A stretch of DNA of 64,000 bases from Hellea sp042093735 (GTDB lineage: Bacteria; Pseudomonadota; Alphaproteobacteria; Caulobacterales; Maricaulaceae). Shown piece after piece: positions 36,888 through 44,619 of this stretch; within the stretch, counting starts at the first letter, position 1, and each line of letters opens with the position of its first letter. The notes beneath the pieces are model-generated. The model had not been told where the DNA came from and did not search any database. It saw only the letters and a program-made list of their open reading frames with translations. The position numbers and the translations under genes are program-made. The stretch is taken from positions 1 to 64,000 of the forward strand of contig JBELEM010000008.1 in assembly GCA_042093735.1 (NCBI GenBank), read 5' to 3'.

Positions 36888-36911
36888 TTGTTAAATAATA
36901 ATTTTTAACAA
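36888..36911. repeat. Inverted repeat, 8-bp arms
   Basis: TTGTTAAA (36888-36895) and TTTAACAA (36904-36911) are perfect inverted arms with an 8-bp spacer. They lie just before a candidate -10 (TATGAT, 36923-36928) for the NTF2-like gene and could be an operator. A/T-rich composition makes chance more likely. Confidence 0.4.
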
Positions 36912-36939
36912 ACTTGCATAAATATGATCATCCGCTAAC

Positions 36940-36973
36940 GTTATTAAATAATTGATACCAATTATTTAATAAC
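36940..36973 (+). repeat. Perfect 15-bp inverted repeat upstream of the NTF2-like gene
   Basis: GTTATTAAATAATTG (36940-36954) and CAATTATTTAATAAC (36959-36973) are exact reverse complements separated by ATAC. The repeat ends about eight bases before the AAGGA ribosome-binding site of the next gene. If the TATGAT at 36923 is the -10 box, the stem is at the very 5' end of the mRNA. There is no T-tract, so it is not a terminator. It may stabilise the mRNA, control translation or bind a dimeric protein. Confidence 0.75.
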
Positions 36974-36992
36974 TCTTAAAAAGGAATTTATA

Positions 36993-37493
36993 GTGAAAAG
37001 ATTACTAACAGCTATTATTACAGTAACCCTTATGACTCCAGCATTAGCATTTGCTGACGGCCACCTTGATTCAGAAAAATCAGTTAAAGAGGCTATACAG
37101 CAATACTGGGATGCAAGAAACAATCGTGACCATGAGACGGTTGCAGCTATGGAAAGTGATTCAGGTATGTATGGTACAAATTCGGACGGAAGTTTTCATA
37201 AGCCAGTAGCAAAAGCAACCGCTGATGACTGGAAGCGCAATATGGTTGGTGATGCCTCCAACATGCGTATTGCTTATACTGAGGCAGCTGAAGTTGCTGA
37301 TGGAGTAGTTTACGCCCGATATTATGCTGAAGGTGTGGTGGGAACAGCCGATAATCAAACGCCATACCGCACACGAGTAACAAATGTGTGGGTTAAAGAA
37401 GCTGACGGAAAATGGCGTGCTAAAGCAATGCATTTTTCAAGAGCTAATTACGGAGGAACGCACCAAACAGTGAGTTCGGACTTTGATGACTGA
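36993..37493 (+). CDS. Secreted NTF2-like (DUF4440/SnoaL-type) protein
   Basis: A 166 aa protein with a clear signal peptide (RLLTAIITVTLMTPALAFA), then an NTF2-like cone fold of about 120 residues: VKEAIQQYWDARNNRDHETVA at the start, and VTNVWVKEADGKWRAKAMHFS at the end. The role is unknown; related domains bind small ligands or act as enzymes or dimerisation modules. Start codon is GTG at 36993 with AAGGA nine bases upstream; a perfect hairpin precedes it and a strong terminator follows, so this is a single-gene transcript. Confidence 0.75.
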   Translation: MKRLLTAIITVTLMTPALAFADGHLDSEKSVKEAIQQYWDARNNRDHETVAAMESDSGMYGTNSDGSFHKPVAKATADDWKRNMVGDASNMRIAYTEAAEVADGVVYARYYAEGVVGTADNQTPYRTRVTNVWVKEADGKWRAKAMHFSRANYGGTHQTVSSDFDD

Positions 37494-37520
37494 TTTATAG
37501 TAAAATTCAAAGTTAATATC

Positions 37521-37548
37521 AAAACCCTGTTTTTAGCAGGGTTTTTTT
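37521..37548 (+). terminator. Rho-independent terminator after the NTF2-like gene
   Basis: AAAACCCTG pairs with CAGGGTTTT across a short loop and continues as a T-tract. It lies 28 bases after the stop codon. Confidence 0.9.
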
Positions 37549-37600
37549 ATGGGGTTGATGAAGGTTAAAGAGCTAAAATACAACTCATATATGGTAGTAT

Positions 37601-38392
37601 TTATCTAATCGGCTTACCATCTAGGAATTTTTGGGCATATGCTTTTGATTTTTTATCATCAGAGATAACTCTTAGGACTTGCATAGATTTTAATTTTACC
37701 TGTTTACTTAAATAATCTTGTTCATCTCTATTGGTACCATTTAATAATAGACCTTCAGCCAATGGCCGCCAGCGATTAGCATCCACCGCTAAAAGTGACA
37801 TGGCATAATTTACTTCGATTAATGTGTCATCTGAAGAGATTGCAATTGCCTTATTATAAAGATTGACACCCTCATCGAGCGAAGCACCAAACCAATCCCG
37901 TCCATTTTTCTCGCCAACCTTTCTAATAACCCCTAAATGCCAAGCACCCTCAAGCGCCAACCCTAAAGCATCATTCGGATACATCTCTCTGAATTTTTTA
38001 ATTGTAGTTAGAGTTTTACTTGGCATTTTTTTTTGCCACGCTTTTATCGCTCCACTTGTTCTTGTAACGAACCCGTCACTAATCGCGTACTGTAACTGTG
38101 CATTATAAAGACTTGGGTCCAGAGTTATGGCTTTCTTGGCTAGTGACCTTGCTAATTTTGAGTGGGTATTTAGTTTTCCAACTTCTCCAAGAAGGATCTG
38201 TGCCAACAAGCTTTCCGATGCAATTGCATAACCTTCTGCAGTATTCATTTTTATGGCTTCAGTTTGTGCTTCATCGAAACGCCCGATGAAAAACAACTCT
38301 TTCACTTCGCTCAAAGAGCTAGCCTGTGCAAAGGGTATTAAAGCAATAAAAAAAATGAAAAGCGTAATTTTTATTTTTAAAATTTTATACAC
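37601..38392 (-). CDS. Secreted TPR-like protein, unknown function
   Basis: A 263 aa protein with an N-terminal signal peptide (ITLFIFFIALIPFAQA) and a helical body with tetratricopeptide-like spacing (LFFIGRFDEAQTEAIKM, KKAITLDPSLYNAQLQYAIS, LYNKAIAISSDDTLIEVNYAMSL). It is probably periplasmic and may bind other proteins; I recognise no specific family. The GTG start at 38392 is nine bases after the lysS stop, so it is likely co-transcribed with lysS. Confidence 0.65.
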   Translation of the reverse strand: MYKILKIKITLFIFFIALIPFAQASSLSEVKELFFIGRFDEAQTEAIKMNTAEGYAIASESLLAQILLGEVGKLNTHSKLARSLAKKAITLDPSLYNAQLQYAISDGFVTRTSGAIKAWQKKMPSKTLTTIKKFREMYPNDALGLALEGAWHLGVIRKVGEKNGRDWFGASLDEGVNLYNKAIAISSDDTLIEVNYAMSLLAVDANRWRPLAEGLLLNGTNRDEQDYLSKQVKLKSMQVLRVISDDKKSKAYAQKFLDGKPIR

Positions 38393-38401
38393 TATTTGCT
38401 T

Positions 38402-40000
38402 TTATTTCTTATGCCTAGAGAGTGACTCTATGATTAAATTGGATGTTTCACGAGTACCAAAAATCGAAACGAATGAACCAAATCTCGGGCCCTGACTTTG
38501 CCCAAGACAGACTTCATAAATAGCTCGAAACCAATTTCTTAAATTCTCAAAATCATATTTTTTTCCAATTGAAAAAATTAAGGTCTGTAAAACCTCTGAG
38601 TCTTTAGATTCGGCTTCAGGAATTGAAACCAGCTCTGAGGCTAAATCTTTAAGCGCTTTAAACTCTTGATCAGTTGGCTCACGGTAAACTTTGTTTGGTT
38701 TTACAAAGTCTTCATAATACCTGACAGCAAACCCAGCAAGGCGGTCAAGTGTTGGGTTATCAATCGGACTTGCATCAGGTGCATACCTTTTTATGAAACC
38801 CCACAAAATATCTTTATCCGATGCGTTAGCCGCGCTAACTAAATTGAGTAGTAAACTAAATGAAACTGGGGGCACAAAGCTTGGGGGGTTTCCATTATGA
38901 ATGTGCCAAACAGGATTTGATAAACGTGACTTAGTGTCTTGAGAACTCCAAGCAGCAAGATGCTGAAAATATTCATCCACATTTTTTGGAATGACATCGA
39001 AGTATAGTTTTTTAGCGGCTCTAGGCTTTTGATAGTTAAAAAGAGATAAACTTTCTTGAGGGGCATATTTAAGCCAATCTTCCACCGATATCCCGTTACC
39101 CTTAGACTTTGAAATTTTTTCACCTTTATCATCTAAAAATAACTCATAAACAAATTGCACTGGTGGGTTTCCGCCTAATATTTTGCAGATTTTTGAATAT
39201 AACGGGGCATTATCTTGATGGTCCTTTCCAAACATTTCAAAATCAACACCTAGTGAAGCCCAACGCATTCCAAAATCTGGTTTCCATTGTAATTTTACAT
39301 TTCCACCCGTAACAGGGGTTGTTATTTCACATCCGTCCTCATCATCAAAAGTTATAGTCCCGTCTACTGTGTTAATAGACTTCATTGGCACATATAAAAC
39401 TCGGCCCGTTTTAGGAGATATTGGAAGAAATGGAGAATAAGTAGCTCTCCTTTCTTCGCCTAAGGTCGGCAACATTACCGCCATGATCTCATCATATTTT
39501 TCTAAAGTTAAAAGCAACCATTTATCATAACTTCCTTCTCGGTACAAAGTGGTCGCCGATCTAAACTCATACTCAAATCCGAAGCTATTCAAAAAAGTAC
39601 AAAGCCTAGCATTCATATTTGCTCCATAACTTGTTGCAGTGCCAAACGGGTCAGGAACATCGGTTAAAGGTTTCTGCAGAAACTCTTCAAGTTTGGCGGG
39701 GTTGGGTACAGTAGGGGGAACTTTACGCATCCCATCCATATCATCAGAGATGCATATTAGTTTCGTTGGAATTTGATTAGCTGTTAAAGCCCGAAAAGCA
39801 TTCATCACCATGGTCGTTCGCACTACCTCACCAAAAGTACCTATATGTGGAAGACCTGATGGACCATATCCGGTTTCAAAAACGACAGGCTTATCTCCGC
39901 GTTCATAACCACGTCGCTTTTCAATATCGAGCCTTCTTAGTATTTGCTTTGCTTGCTCAAATGGCCACGCTTTTGAACTCATAAAAATATCAGTGGACAT
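38402..40000 (-). CDS. lysS: Lysyl-tRNA synthetase, class I
   Basis: Class I LysRS (LysK type) charging tRNA-Lys, found in archaea and many Alphaproteobacteria in place of the class II enzyme. The HIGH motif is in GYGPSGLPHIGTFGE (near residue 48) and KMSKS appears as KISKSKGNGI. From ATG 40000, with GGGAAAG just before it, the protein has 532 aa; an upstream in-frame start at 40030 lacks such a site. Divergent from dnaN across about 190 bp, with a perfect DnaA box between. Confidence 0.95.
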   Translation of the reverse strand: MSTDIFMSSKAWPFEQAKQILRRLDIEKRRGYERGDKPVVFETGYGPSGLPHIGTFGEVVRTTMVMNAFRALTANQIPTKLICISDDMDGMRKVPPTVPNPAKLEEFLQKPLTDVPDPFGTATSYGANMNARLCTFLNSFGFEYEFRSATTLYREGSYDKWLLLTLEKYDEIMAVMLPTLGEERRATYSPFLPISPKTGRVLYVPMKSINTVDGTITFDDEDGCEITTPVTGGNVKLQWKPDFGMRWASLGVDFEMFGKDHQDNAPLYSKICKILGGNPPVQFVYELFLDDKGEKISKSKGNGISVEDWLKYAPQESLSLFNYQKPRAAKKLYFDVIPKNVDEYFQHLAAWSSQDTKSRLSNPVWHIHNGNPPSFVPPVSFSLLLNLVSAANASDKDILWGFIKRYAPDASPIDNPTLDRLAGFAVRYYEDFVKPNKVYREPTDQEFKALKDLASELVSIPEAESKDSEVLQTLIFSIGKKYDFENLRNWFRAIYEVCLGQSQGPRFGSFVSIFGTRETSNLIIESLSRHKK

Positions 40001-40084
40001 TACTTTCCCGTCATGTTTTTTAAAAAACAATAGAGCATATATTGAAGAAACGTCAATGAATACTAAATCAACTCGCCAATTTAG

Positions 40085-40093
40085 TTATCCACA
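40085..40093 (+). promoter_or_regulatory. DnaA box upstream of dnaN
   Basis: TTATCCACA, an exact match to the strong DnaA box, lies 100 bases before the dnaN start in the lysS-dnaN gap. A single box does not make an origin, but DnaA may regulate dnaN here. dnaA itself is not in the window. Confidence 0.5.
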
Positions 40094-40192
40094 TCAGGTC
40101 TTGGCTTTTTCTCTATTTTAGCTATGATATTTCATTGATAGTATTCTGACTTAGTCAGTTTATTAGCAACAATATTTATTTAGGCTAATTTG

Positions 40193-41296
40193 ATGAAGAT
40201 TTCTATAGAACGCGCTGCTCTTTTAAAAGCACTTGGTCACGTACAAAATGTTGTAGAACGCCGTAACACAATACCAATTCTTTCGAATGTACTCATAGAC
40301 ACAAATGAAAATAATATAACTCTTGTCGCAACAGATTTAGATATAGAAGTTTCAGAAGCAGCTATCGCTACTGTGAGTGCGCCAGGGCAAGTTACAGCAC
40401 CCGCTCACACACTTTATGATATAGCACGTAAACTACCTGATGGGTCTCAGGTTAATTTGCAAGTTAATTCTGACGGACGATTAGATATTGATGCAGGAAG
40501 ATCGCATTTCACTCTTCCACTTTTACCATCCAGCGATTTTCCAAAAATGACTGCAGATGGATTTACTCATAGCTTTGTTCTCAAAGCGCCTGAGCTTATT
40601 AGGCTTATTGATAAAACAAAATTTGCAATTTCAACGGAAGAAACTCGTTATTATCTAAACGGTATATACATACACGCGCAAAATGGAAAACTCAGGGCCG
40701 TAGCAACAGATGGTCACAGATTAGCATTAGCGGAAATGGATTTGCCTGATGGGGCAGAAGGATTACCAGGTGTTATAATGCCTCGTAAAACCATAGCCGA
40801 GATACGCCGTCTAATCGATGGCAGCGATGCAGATATCGCAATTTCAATATCAGAAGCAAAAGTCAGGTTTCACTTTAATTCAGCTATTATAACATCAAAA
40901 TTAATAGACGGAACATTTCCAGATTACGAAAGAGTTATACCCAAAGGAAATGATAAGGAACTAACTATCGATAATAAAGTTTTTGCTAATGCAGTTGACC
41001 GCGTGGCTACAATATCGGCAGAAAAATCCAGATCAATTAAAGTTGTATTAAGTCAAGACTCCTTATCGTTAACTGTGAACAACCCAGAGAGTGGGAATGC
41101 GCACGAAGATATAGTAGTTGACTACAATTCAGATCCATTAGAGATTGGTTTTAATGCAAAATACCTATTAGATGTCGCGGGACAAATCGAAGGAAGGGAT
41201 GTAGTCTTTCTTCTAGATAACCCAGCTGCTCCAGCTTTGGTTAAGGATACTGAGGATGCAAATGCACTTTTCGTACTAATGCCATTACGCGTTTAA
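40193..41296 (+). CDS. dnaN: DNA polymerase III beta subunit (sliding clamp)
   Basis: Sliding clamp, 367 aa from ATG 40193 (an in-frame TTG precedes it directly). The three clamp domains are recognisable: ALGHVQNVVERRNTIPILSN in domain 1, RYYLNGIYIHAQNGKLRAVATDGHRLA in domain 2 (shown in part: LRAVATDGHRLA) and the C-terminal ALFVLMPLRV end. The gene is followed 13 bp later by recF. In many bacteria dnaA precedes dnaN and gyrB follows recF; neither is here. Confidence 0.96.
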   Translation: MKISIERAALLKALGHVQNVVERRNTIPILSNVLIDTNENNITLVATDLDIEVSEAAIATVSAPGQVTAPAHTLYDIARKLPDGSQVNLQVNSDGRLDIDAGRSHFTLPLLPSSDFPKMTADGFTHSFVLKAPELIRLIDKTKFAISTEETRYYLNGIYIHAQNGKLRAVATDGHRLALAEMDLPDGAEGLPGVIMPRKTIAEIRRLIDGSDADIAISISEAKVRFHFNSAIITSKLIDGTFPDYERVIPKGNDKELTIDNKVFANAVDRVATISAEKSRSIKVVLSQDSLSLTVNNPESGNAHEDIVVDYNSDPLEIGFNAKYLLDVAGQIEGRDVVFLLDNPAAPALVKDTEDANALFVLMPLRV

Positions 41297-41309
41297 TCAC
41301 AACTATACC

Positions 41310-42422
41310 GTGAGCTATATAGGCTACCTTCGTCTAACGGATTTCAGGTCTTATGAGTCTCTGGATATAAAATTTGATGGACGCCCTGTTGTTTTTTTTG
41401 GGCCTAATGGAGCCGGAAAAACTAATTTACTAGAGGCTATTTCTTTTCTATCCCCTGGACGAGGGTTAAGAAGGGCAAAAATAGAAGAATTATCTAGATT
41501 ATCATCTGAAAAAAAGTATACGGCCTGGGGAATTAATGCTGAATTAAATCAGGCTAGGCTGTCTATTGGGCAAATACCGGAAAATCCTAGACGAAAGATT
41601 ATCAAGGTTAATGGAAGAAACACAACAGGCACAGAGCTAGCAAAATTAGTTACTTTAATGTGGTTAACTCCAATGCAAGATCGCCTTTTTACAGGACCTG
41701 CAGCAGATCGAAGAAAATTTTTAGATAGATTTACTCTCGTACATACTCCTTCACATGGGCTAGCCACATTAAGATATGAGAAAATGCGGTCTGAAAGAAA
41801 TCGCTTACTTTCCGATGGAATTAATGACAAAGGTTGGTTTGAGGCTATTGAAAGTGATATGGCTAGCCAAGGAGCCTCTATAGCAAAGGCTCGAACAGAA
41901 ACAATTGATCGACTTAATCAAGAGATAGATAATCGTTCAAAATCAAATGATATATTCCCAAGGGGAAAGGTAAGCCTTGAAGGTGATGCGGAAGAGAAAT
42001 TCAAACAAGGCATGGCATTTGAAGATATAGAGGATTATCTGCGAGAAAAGCTTAAATTAACGCGTCCACTAGATATGAAGGCAGGCAGAACTCTTTATGG
42101 TGTACATAAATCTGATCTAAATGTTGTTAACATAGAAAAAAATATGGATGCATCTCAATGCTCTACGGGAGAACAGAAAGCATTATTACTTGGTTTAACT
42201 CTTGCCCATGCGCGCGCGCAGGCTGATAGATCACCAATTTTATTACTCGATGAGGTTGCAGCACATTTAGATATAGATAGACGCGCCGCGCTAATAGAAG
42301 AATTAATAAGCCTAAATACTCAAATATTTATGACCGGTACAGACGCTTTGCTTTTTGAGGCCTTCGGAGATAGAGCTCAGCACTTTGAAATTAAAAATGG
42401 CATACTAACTAAGCGCCTTTAA
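41310..42422 (+). CDS. recF: DNA replication and repair protein RecF
   Basis: SMC-like ATPase that guides RecA loading at gaps with RecO and RecR. The 370 aa protein has Walker A FFGPNGAGKTNLLEAIS (near residue 30), TGEQKALLLGLTLAHA as the signature motif and ILLLDEVAAHLD as Walker B. The start is GTG at 41310, 13 bases after the dnaN stop. Together with recR at 24956-25558, two parts of the RecFOR pathway lie in the window. Confidence 0.95.
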   Translation: MSYIGYLRLTDFRSYESLDIKFDGRPVVFFGPNGAGKTNLLEAISFLSPGRGLRRAKIEELSRLSSEKKYTAWGINAELNQARLSIGQIPENPRRKIIKVNGRNTTGTELAKLVTLMWLTPMQDRLFTGPAADRRKFLDRFTLVHTPSHGLATLRYEKMRSERNRLLSDGINDKGWFEAIESDMASQGASIAKARTETIDRLNQEIDNRSKSNDIFPRGKVSLEGDAEEKFKQGMAFEDIEDYLREKLKLTRPLDMKAGRTLYGVHKSDLNVVNIEKNMDASQCSTGEQKALLLGLTLAHARAQADRSPILLLDEVAAHLDIDRRAALIEELISLNTQIFMTGTDALLFEAFGDRAQHFEIKNGILTKRL

Positions 42423-42476
42423 AAGTGATTTGCTATACGTCAATATCTAAGATATTGCGTGATGGAGGATAGGATT

Positions 42477-43286
42477 ATGAAAACAGAAATAGTGGCAATT
42501 CTACTTATTTATTTATTCTTTATTCTTTTAGAAATTTTCTTTACAAGTTTTTTTAGAAAAAATAATCAAAAATTTAGTGACGGATTAGTGGAGGCCATTA
42601 GTGCTGGAGGTCTTCTTCTTGTCACACAGCCCCTAGTCTTAACATCGGCCTATCTGATAGGCCAACTATACCTTCCAACATTCGAAAATAGTCTAATAGG
42701 TATAAGCCCCCTGATTGCTTTCTCACTTTTCTTAATTTTCGACGACCTCACTCAATATTGGTGGCACCGACTTTCACACAGCGTGAAATGGCTCTATAAA
42801 CTTCATAGGCCTCATCATAATGCTGAATATATGAGCATACGCTTAGTTTATAGAAACAATGTCTTTTACTATTTCCTGATGCCAAGTTTGTGGCTATCAG
42901 GACTGTTAATATATCTCGGTCTAGGGTGGATCTACGCGGTATATATAGTTATGAAGATGACTATTATATTTGGTGCACATTCAGACCTTCCATGGGATAA
43001 ACCCCTTTATAAAGTTAAAGGTCTGTCGAAAGTTATGTGGGTAATAGAGCGAACCATTAGCACGCCGGCTACCCATCATGCTCACCATGGAAAATATAAA
43101 GCTGATGGCATAACACATTACAAAGGAAACTTTGGCAATATGCTCTTTATTTGGGATGTTATATTTGGAACTGCAAAAATAGAAAGACGCTACCCAGCTG
43201 ATTTTGGAGTTGAGGACTTGCCAAAAACATCTACTCTAGAGCAGCTCATTTGGCCAATCGTTTCCAATGGGCCCTTACCGAAATAA
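42477..43286 (+). CDS. Fatty acid hydroxylase / sterol desaturase family protein
   Basis: Membrane-bound di-iron hydroxylase, 269 aa from ATG 42477, which has GGAGGA about eight bases upstream; two in-frame starts just before lack a site. Several membrane helices flank the histidine boxes HRLSH, HRPHH and HHAHHG that hold the iron pair. Members hydroxylate or desaturate lipids (sterols, fatty acids, carotenoids); the substrate here is unknown. It follows recF by 54 bp and may share its transcript. Confidence 0.85.
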   Translation: MKTEIVAILLIYLFFILLEIFFTSFFRKNNQKFSDGLVEAISAGGLLLVTQPLVLTSAYLIGQLYLPTFENSLIGISPLIAFSLFLIFDDLTQYWWHRLSHSVKWLYKLHRPHHNAEYMSIRLVYRNNVFYYFLMPSLWLSGLLIYLGLGWIYAVYIVMKMTIIFGAHSDLPWDKPLYKVKGLSKVMWVIERTISTPATHHAHHGKYKADGITHYKGNFGNMLFIWDVIFGTAKIERRYPADFGVEDLPKTSTLEQLIWPIVSNGPLPK

Positions 43287-43296
43287 AGCGCTTGGT

Positions 43297-44487
43297 TTAT
43301 TTTTCAACCATTAAAGTCGGCAGTTCTCCTGTGAGGCCCGAAGCTTCTTCAATAAAAAATGTTTTCAATAATTCCGAACGGTTAACACCGTTTAGCCCTA
43401 AGCGCCTAATAATACGAAGTGAACTGTTTTTATTTGAAAACAAACGATTTAATATATCAGTGGTAATTCCAAGTTTATTATTGTCAAAACTGCGCCATTT
43501 TTCATATTCTTGAATCACTTCACTGCCCAAGTCTATACCTTTACGAATACTTAAGGCTACATTATCTGCCAAGGCAGCTGCGTCACGGAGGCCCAGATTA
43601 AGGCCCTGGCCAGCAATAGGGTGAATTGAATGAGCGGCATCTCCCACAAGTACTAATCTTTTTGCCGTATATCTATTAGCCATCTGTAAATTTAATGGAA
43701 AAATCTGCCTAGGCCCAAGTAATTTTATCTTACCCAATAATCCGTTAATTCTATACGAAAGTTCATCAATAAAATCAGAATCGTTTAGGCTCATAGCGGC
43801 ACCTGAAGCTAATGAACTGTCAGACCAAACAATTGAACTTCTGTTTTTTGTTAAAGGGAGTAAAGCAAGTGGCCCTCCGGGAAAGAAAAATTGATGCGCT
43901 GACCCATTGTGTGCAAACTCATGACCTATTGTAGTCACAATCGCACTTTGCTTATAGTGAGTAAATCGAACGCTTATATCTGCGGATTTTCTGTAATTAG
44001 AATTTTTTCCATCAGCTGCAACCAATAAAGAAGCTTCAATTCTAAGGTTATTATCTAAATTAATTTTTACTTTATCACTATTTGTAAAAGTTTTTAAAAT
44101 TTTCACTGGCGCCTTTAGAGTTATACCGTGACTTTTTTTGATCAACTTTAGAAGTTCATTTTTTAAAATACTATTATCAATCATATAGCCTTTGTGATTT
44201 AAATTTTGAAATTTTAAGTTTAACTTATTTTTTCTACCCACTCGGCTATCAGATATAAAAATCTTATCTATTGCTTGTATATTGCTGACAATAGAGTCGA
44301 TAACATGTAAATTTTTTAGCAACACAAAGCTGCTAGCCGAAATGGCTGATGCTCTCATGTCTCCTTTTATATTTGGTAATTTTTGGTCTAAGATACAAAC
44401 TTTAGCACCTTTTTTTGCACACGCTAATGCGGCCGTGAGTCCAACTAACCCTGCTCCGACTATAACTATGTCAAATTTTTCTTGCAT
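43297..44487 (-). CDS. UbiH/COQ6-type FAD-dependent hydroxylase
   Basis: Flavoprotein monooxygenase of ubiquinone ring hydroxylation, 396 aa. Residues 8-20 hold the FAD motif IVGAGLVGLTAAL, AADGKNSNYRK is the second (DG) motif and LVGDAAHSIHPIAGQGLNLG is the GD motif with the signature of the UbiH/UbiF/COQ6 group. Which ring carbon it hydroxylates cannot be told. With coq7 at 20734 it gives two ubiquinone hydroxylases in the window. It is convergent with the fatty acid hydroxylase and divergent from ftsK. Confidence 0.88.
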   Translation of the reverse strand: MQEKFDIVIVGAGLVGLTAALACAKKGAKVCILDQKLPNIKGDMRASAISASSFVLLKNLHVIDSIVSNIQAIDKIFISDSRVGRKNKLNLKFQNLNHKGYMIDNSILKNELLKLIKKSHGITLKAPVKILKTFTNSDKVKINLDNNLRIEASLLVAADGKNSNYRKSADISVRFTHYKQSAIVTTIGHEFAHNGSAHQFFFPGGPLALLPLTKNRSSIVWSDSSLASGAAMSLNDSDFIDELSYRINGLLGKIKLLGPRQIFPLNLQMANRYTAKRLVLVGDAAHSIHPIAGQGLNLGLRDAAALADNVALSIRKGIDLGSEVIQEYEKWRSFDNNKLGITTDILNRLFSNKNSSLRIIRRLGLNGVNRSELLKTFFIEEASGLTGELPTLMVEK

Positions 44488-44619
44488 GCTAAACCTTTAA
44501 TACATTTATTTTAATTTAAATATGTATTATAAAAAATAAATTCTCTTAACGCGGTGTTTACGACCGATATTTAACAACAGAGTAGATGTGTTTACAATAA
44601 AATTTCATGGAGTGTTATA

